A DNA stretch of 64,000 nt from Burkholderiales bacterium (lineage in GTDB: Bacteria > Pseudomonadota > Gammaproteobacteria > Burkholderiales > Burkholderiaceae_C): NCBI GenBank assembly GCA_026954015.1, contig JAIXLP010000028.1:23085-87084 (forward strand). The letters run 5' to 3'. Under the pieces are notes generated by a model that searched no databases, was not told where the DNA came from, and was given only the letters and a program-made list of their open reading frames with translations. How positions within the stretch are numbered: the first letter of the stretch is position 1; every line of letters begins with the position of its first letter. Positions 57,815 to 64,000 of the stretch are shown in pieces. Both the position numbers and the translations under genes were made by a program.

Positions 57815-58683
57815 TGCGCCTGCCGACCCGCGTAGTCGCGCGCGAACTGCCACGCCACGCGGCCACTGCGCGAGCCGCGCTCCAGCGCCCACAAGAGCGC
57901 GTCGGGCCGCGCCGCCTCGATCGCCTGCGCCGGCGCGCCGAAGTGGCGCAGCCACTGCGCGACGATGGCGAGGTATTCCTCCTGCCCGAAGGGGTAGAAG
58001 CTCACCCACAGGCCGAAGCGCTCGGAAAGCGAAATCTTCTCCTCGACCACCTCGCCGGGGTGCAGCTCGCCATCCTCGGTGTGCTGGTAGCTGAGGTTTT
58101 CCTTCATGTACTCGGGCAACAGGTGGCGCCGGTTGCTCGTGGCGTAGATGAGCACGTTGGGCGTGGCCGCGGCCACCGAGCCGTCGAGGATGGACTTGAG
58201 CGCCTTGTAGCCAGGCTCGCCCTCGTCGAAGCTCAGGTCGTCGCAGAAGATGATGAATTTCTCGGGCCGCTCGGCCACCACCTCGACGATGTCGGGCAGG
58301 TCGGTGAGGTCACTCTTGTCCACCTCGATGAGGCGCAGGCCCTGCGGGGCGTAGGTGTTGAGGCAGGCCTTGATGAGCGAGGATTTGCCTGTGCCGCGCG
58401 CGCCCGTGAGCAGCACGTTGTTCGCGGGCTTGCCCGCGACGAACTGCTCGGTGTTGCGACGGACCTTTTCCTTCTGCGGCTCAATCTCCTTGAGGTCGTC
58501 AAGCTGCAGCGCGGCCACGTGGTGCACCGGCTCCAGCGCGCTGCCGCCGCGCGCGCGGCGGCGGTAGCGCCAGGCAATCGCCGCACCCCAGTCGGGCGCA
58601 CGCAGCGCCTCGGGCAGGATGGATTCGATGCGCGCCAGAAGCTGGTCGGCGCGCGCGATGAGCAAGTCCAGTTTATCAGTCAT
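57811..58683 (-). CDS. DUF815-family AAA ATPase
   Basis: A 290-residue P-loop protein. Walker A GARGTGKSSLIKA is near residue 93 and Walker B FIIFCDDLSFDEGEPGYK near 145. YATSNRRHLLPEYMKEN near 182 and FPFGQEEYL-like C-terminal segments match the DUF815 (YjeE-unrelated) ATPase family, whose substrate is unknown. It is translationally coupled to the mutT-like gene. Confidence 0.9.
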   Translation of the reverse strand: MTDKLDLLIARADQLLARIESILPEALRAPDWGAAIAWRYRRRARGGSALEPVHHVAALQLDDLKEIEPQKEKVRRNTEQFVAGKPANNVLLTGARGTGKSSLIKACLNTYAPQGLRLIEVDKSDLTDLPDIVEVVAERPEKFIIFCDDLSFDEGEPGYKALKSILDGSVAAATPNVLIYATSNRRHLLPEYMKENLSYQHTEDGELHPGEVVEEKISLSERFGLWVSFYPFGQEEYLAIVAQWLRHFGAPAQAIEAARPDALLWALERGSRSGRVAWQFARDYAGRQAQ

Positions 58684-58685
58684 TT

Positions 58686-58723
58686 CAGCCTGTAGCGCTT
58701 GCCAGGAAAGCGCGGACAGCTAT
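58686..58723 (-). repeat. Dispersed intergenic element, copy 8
   Basis: Minus strand: atagctgtccgcgctttc, spacer, caagcgctacaggctg. It fills the gap between argJ and the DUF815 gene. Confidence 0.65.
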
Positions 58724-58727
58724 TATT

Positions 58728-59954
58728 TCAGGAACGATAGTCGGCGTTGATCGAGACGTAGTCGTGGCTCAGGTCGCAGGTCCAGACGGTCTCGGCGGCA
58801 TCGCCCCGGCCCAGTTGCACGCGCACCGTGATTTCGGGCTGCGCCATCACGCGCTGGCCGTCCGCCTCGCGGTACGCGGGGTGGCGTCCGCCGCACGTGG
58901 CGACGTGCACGTCGTCCAGATACAGCTCGATGCGGGTCTGGTCCAGATCGGCAATGCCCGCGTAGCCCACGGCGGCGAGGATGCGCCCGAGGTTGGGGTC
59001 GCTCGCGAAGAACGCGGTCTTCACGAGCGGCGAATGCGCGATCGCATAGGCCACCTTGAGGCACTCGTTGGCAGTGGCGCCCTGCTCCACGCGCACCGTG
59101 ATGAACTTGGTCGCGCCCTCGCCGTCGCGCACGATGGCCTGGGCGAGCTGCTGCGCCACGGCGCGCAGCGCGGCCATCAGCGCCTGGCCCTCGCTGCTGG
59201 CGAGCGACGTGATCGGCGCATGCCCGGCCTTGCCGGTGGCGATCAGGATGAACGAATCGTTGGTGGAGGTGTCGCCGTCGACCGTCACGCGGTTGAACGA
59301 GGCATCGGCCAGCTCGCGCACCGCTTGGCGCAGCAGCGCCGGATCGACCGCCGCGTCGGTGGCGACGAAGCCCAGCATGGTAGCCATGTTCGGGTGGATC
59401 ATGCCCGCGCCCTTGGCGATGCCGCTCACGTGCACCGGCGTGCCGGCGATCATCACCCGCGTGCTGGCCGCCTTGGGCACGGTGTCGGTCGTCATGATGG
59501 CCTGCGCCGCGCGCAGCCAGTGGTCGGCGCGCGCATCGGCCACCGCGGCGGGCAGGCCCGCGACGATGCGATCGACCGGCAGCGGCTCCATGATGACGCC
59601 GGTGGAAAACGGCAGCACCTGCTCTGGCGTGAGGCGCAGGTGCGTCGCCAGCGCGGCGCAGGTGGCGCGCGCATCGGCCAGCCCCTGCGCGCCGGTGCCG
59701 GCATTGGCCACGCCGGTGTTGATGACGAGCGCGCGCACGTCGCCCGCCGCGAGGTGTTCGCGGCAGACCTGCACCGGCGCGGCGCAGAAGCGGTTTTGCG
59801 TGAACACGCCCGCGACGGCCGCGCCCGCGTCGAGCAGCAGCACCGTGAGGTCCTTGCGGCCCGCCTTGCGCACGCCCGCCTCGGCCACGCCGATGCGCAC
59901 ACCCGCCACGGGATGCAGATCCGACGCCTGCGGCGCCGCGAGATTCACGGACAT
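58728..59954 (-). CDS. argJ: Bifunctional glutamate N-acetyltransferase / amino-acid acetyltransferase
   Basis: A 408-residue ArgJ that recycles the acetyl group from acetylornithine to glutamate in arginine synthesis. The self-cleavage site is within [13 protein letters not shown] (Ala-Thr bond) near residue 190, making alpha and beta chains. [11 protein letters not shown] and [13 protein letters not shown] near the start and [14 protein letters not shown] near 310 are conserved. It follows secA on the same strand with a 33-nt gap. Confidence 0.96.
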   Translation of the reverse strand: MSVNLAAPQASDLHPVAGVRIGVAEAGVRKAGRKDLTVLLLDAGAAVAGVFTQNRFCAAPVQVCREHLAAGDVRALVINTGVANAGTGAQGLADARATCAALATHLRLTPEQVLPFSTGVIMEPLPVDRIVAGLPAAVADARADHWLRAAQAIMTTDTVPKAASTRVMIAGTPVHVSGIAKGAGMIHPNMATMLGFVATDAAVDPALLRQAVRELADASFNRVTVDGDTSTNDSFILIATGKAGHAPITSLASSEGQALMAALRAVAQQLAQAIVRDGEGATKFITVRVEQGATANECLKVAYAIAHSPLVKTAFFASDPNLGRILAAVGYAGIADLDQTRIELYLDDVHVATCGGRHPAYREADGQRVMAQPEITVRVQLGRGDAAETVWTCDLSHDYVSINADYRS

Positions 59955-59987
59955 GGGTTCTCTCCTCCTGAAGACGGCGTGCTGCGA

Positions 59988-62750
<2,763 letters not shown>

Positions 62751-63075
62751 GCGAAGCAGACCACCGCTGCGGCCTCGCGGCCACAGGGCGATCACATCCC
62801 TGTTCTAGGTGAAACGGATCCAGTGTGCTGTTCCGCAACCAGCCGCACAAAATGAAATGGATGCATGCACGCTCAGGGCAAGGCGCAAACCGCAGCAATG
62901 GCCGAAGCCATCACGAGGACTTGCAACGCCGCCTTGGGCGTGAAGGCGCGATTTCATGTGCAGTTGTTTGTGGGACAGCTCACCAAATGCGGGCCGACAC
63001 CTGCCATTGCAAGTGTGGCCAAACGGCGCATTTTACTGTCGGGCGCGCGATGCGCAGCGTACGATAGCCCGCACC
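62751..63075. other. Divergent upstream region of secA and the DUF721 gene
   Basis: 325 nt without a gene I can support. An open frame from 62865 on the plus strand runs into the DUF721 gene in another frame and has no family resemblance. Promoters for both flanking genes must lie here, but I see no strong -35/-10 pair. Confidence 0.35.
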
Positions 63076-63378
63076 ATGACGCGCCGCCACTACGCCATTG
63101 CGCTGCAGCAAGCAAGCGAGGAATCGCCCACGCTGGCGCGCCTTGCCGCGCTCACCCGCGAATCGAGCGAACGCCTGGCGCTGCTGCAGCCGCTGATGCC
63201 CCCGCCGCTGCGCGCGCTGGTGCGCGCCGGGCCGATCGACGGCGGCGAGTGGTGCCTGCTGGTGCGCGGCAACGCGGCGGCGAGCAAGCTGCGCCAGATG
63301 ATCCCCGCGTTTGAAGCTGCGCTGCGCACGAGCGGGCGCGAGGTGACGCGCATACGCCTGAAAATCCAGAGCGGTTGA
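63076..63378 (+). CDS. DUF721 (DciA-like) protein
   Basis: A 100-residue protein. The central LLQPLMPPPLRALVRAGPIDGGEWCLLVRGNAAASKLRQM fits the DUF721 family, which includes the helicase-loading factor DciA. Short versions beside secA are common in betaproteobacteria. It may interact with DnaB, but this short form has only the core domain. The start is ATG at 63076. Confidence 0.8.
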   Translation: MTRRHYAIALQQASEESPTLARLAALTRESSERLALLQPLMPPPLRALVRAGPIDGGEWCLLVRGNAAASKLRQMIPAFEAALRTSGREVTRIRLKIQSG

Positions 63379-63570
63379 GAGGCCGCAGGCGCGTGGCCTG
63401 CATCAGATAGCCTGATCTACTCGACTTCACCAACGAGGCAACGACGCCCACGTAAACCCTGAATTGCGGGCAATCCATGAGACACCGCTGCCATCGAAAC
63501 GGACAGCGAGCAACCGCCGCAAAACCGAATCGGAGCAGGCCTGAAGTGCGCTAGAATAGCGCCTCTTCGT

Positions 63571-63646
<76 letters not shown>

Positions 63647-63923
63647 CTATTCTTGCCGGGGCACTCGCAGACAGCGTTGCCCGTCAACCAGTTGTGCGCG
63701 TGCAGAGGCATATGGTTGGCGCGCTGGTTTGCACGAGCATGCGCTCATCCGCGGGTACAACGAGCAGCCCGAACCGGTGAAGCGCAAGCACTTCGATCCC
63801 ACACGGCGGACTACTCCCGATTCAATCGTTACAGTCCACTCGCGCACGACGCAGACACCCGTACCCACGGAATTACGCTCATGCTGGGTGATCGAGTAGA
63901 TGGGGGATTGCCCCTCACAAAAT

Positions 63924-63999
<76 letters not shown>

Positions 64000-64000
64000 C

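Overview
The window reads as the chromosome of a GC-rich betaproteobacterium of the order Burkholderiales, most likely family Comamonadaceae. The evidence is gene content and order (ubiE / Tim44-like / ubiJ / ubiB, aspS with DUF502 and FmdB genes, hemA ... prfA-prmC-grxD, argJ-secA, branched-chain ABC importer with acyl-CoA synthetase). It also carries eight copies of a short intergenic element of a kind I associate with that family. The genus is not determined.

Region 1 (1-6.9 kb): the end of an Hsp15-like gene abuts a defence island. vsr and dcm are divergent. Facing dcm is a four-gene operon: a 73-aa protein, a GHKL ATPase and two unknown proteins, with tight spacing or overlaps and its own AT-rich promoter. 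A short direct repeat resembling IS ends marks the far side.

Region 2 (6.9-16.9 kb): a branched-chain-type ABC importer operon (binding protein, livG, livF, livH, livM, then an alpha/beta hydrolase) lies behind a good sigma-54 promoter and next to a sigma-54 activator gene. An Mrr-type type IV restriction gene and an acyl-CoA synthetase follow.

Region 3 (17.3-27.2 kb): a second defence island. A PLD/SNF2 helicase gene is interrupted by a nine-G tract and would be in frame with ten (or seven) G. It is followed by a large Eco57I-like DNA methylase with an AT-richer specificity end, a reverse transcriptase overlapping it by 4 nt, and a DprA/SLOG-like gene. A VapBC-type toxin-antitoxin pair and a frameshifted Phd-type antitoxin close the island. 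The helicase-methylase-RT-DprA set is the best candidate in the window for an undescribed, switchable defence system. The dcm/vsr/GHKL set is the second candidate.

Region 4 (27.3-38 kb): eleven housekeeping genes on the minus strand (serA, HIT protein, DUF971, ubiE, Tim44-like, ubiJ, ubiB, sodium symporter, fmdB, DUF502, aspS). Region 5 (38-43.5 kb): the sn-glycerol-3-phosphate uptake operon ugpB-A-E-C, a VOC-fold gene, and ugpQ. A strong double hairpin separates ugpB from ugpA.

Region 6 (43.5-54.9 kb): hemA with a -10 box so close to its start that the mRNA is probably leaderless. Then comes a minor-pilin cluster (fimT, pilV, pilW, pilX, pilY1, pilE) closed by a clear terminator, then prfA, prmC and grxD. 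Region 7 (54.9-64 kb): a sulfur-uptake operon (periplasmic rhodanese, YeeE/TsuA-type transporter, 54-aa protein), yacG, a DUF815 ATPase with a MutT-like gene, argJ, secA, a DUF721 gene, and two convergent tRNA-Ala genes. All functional assignments are from reading the sequence; no database search was run.
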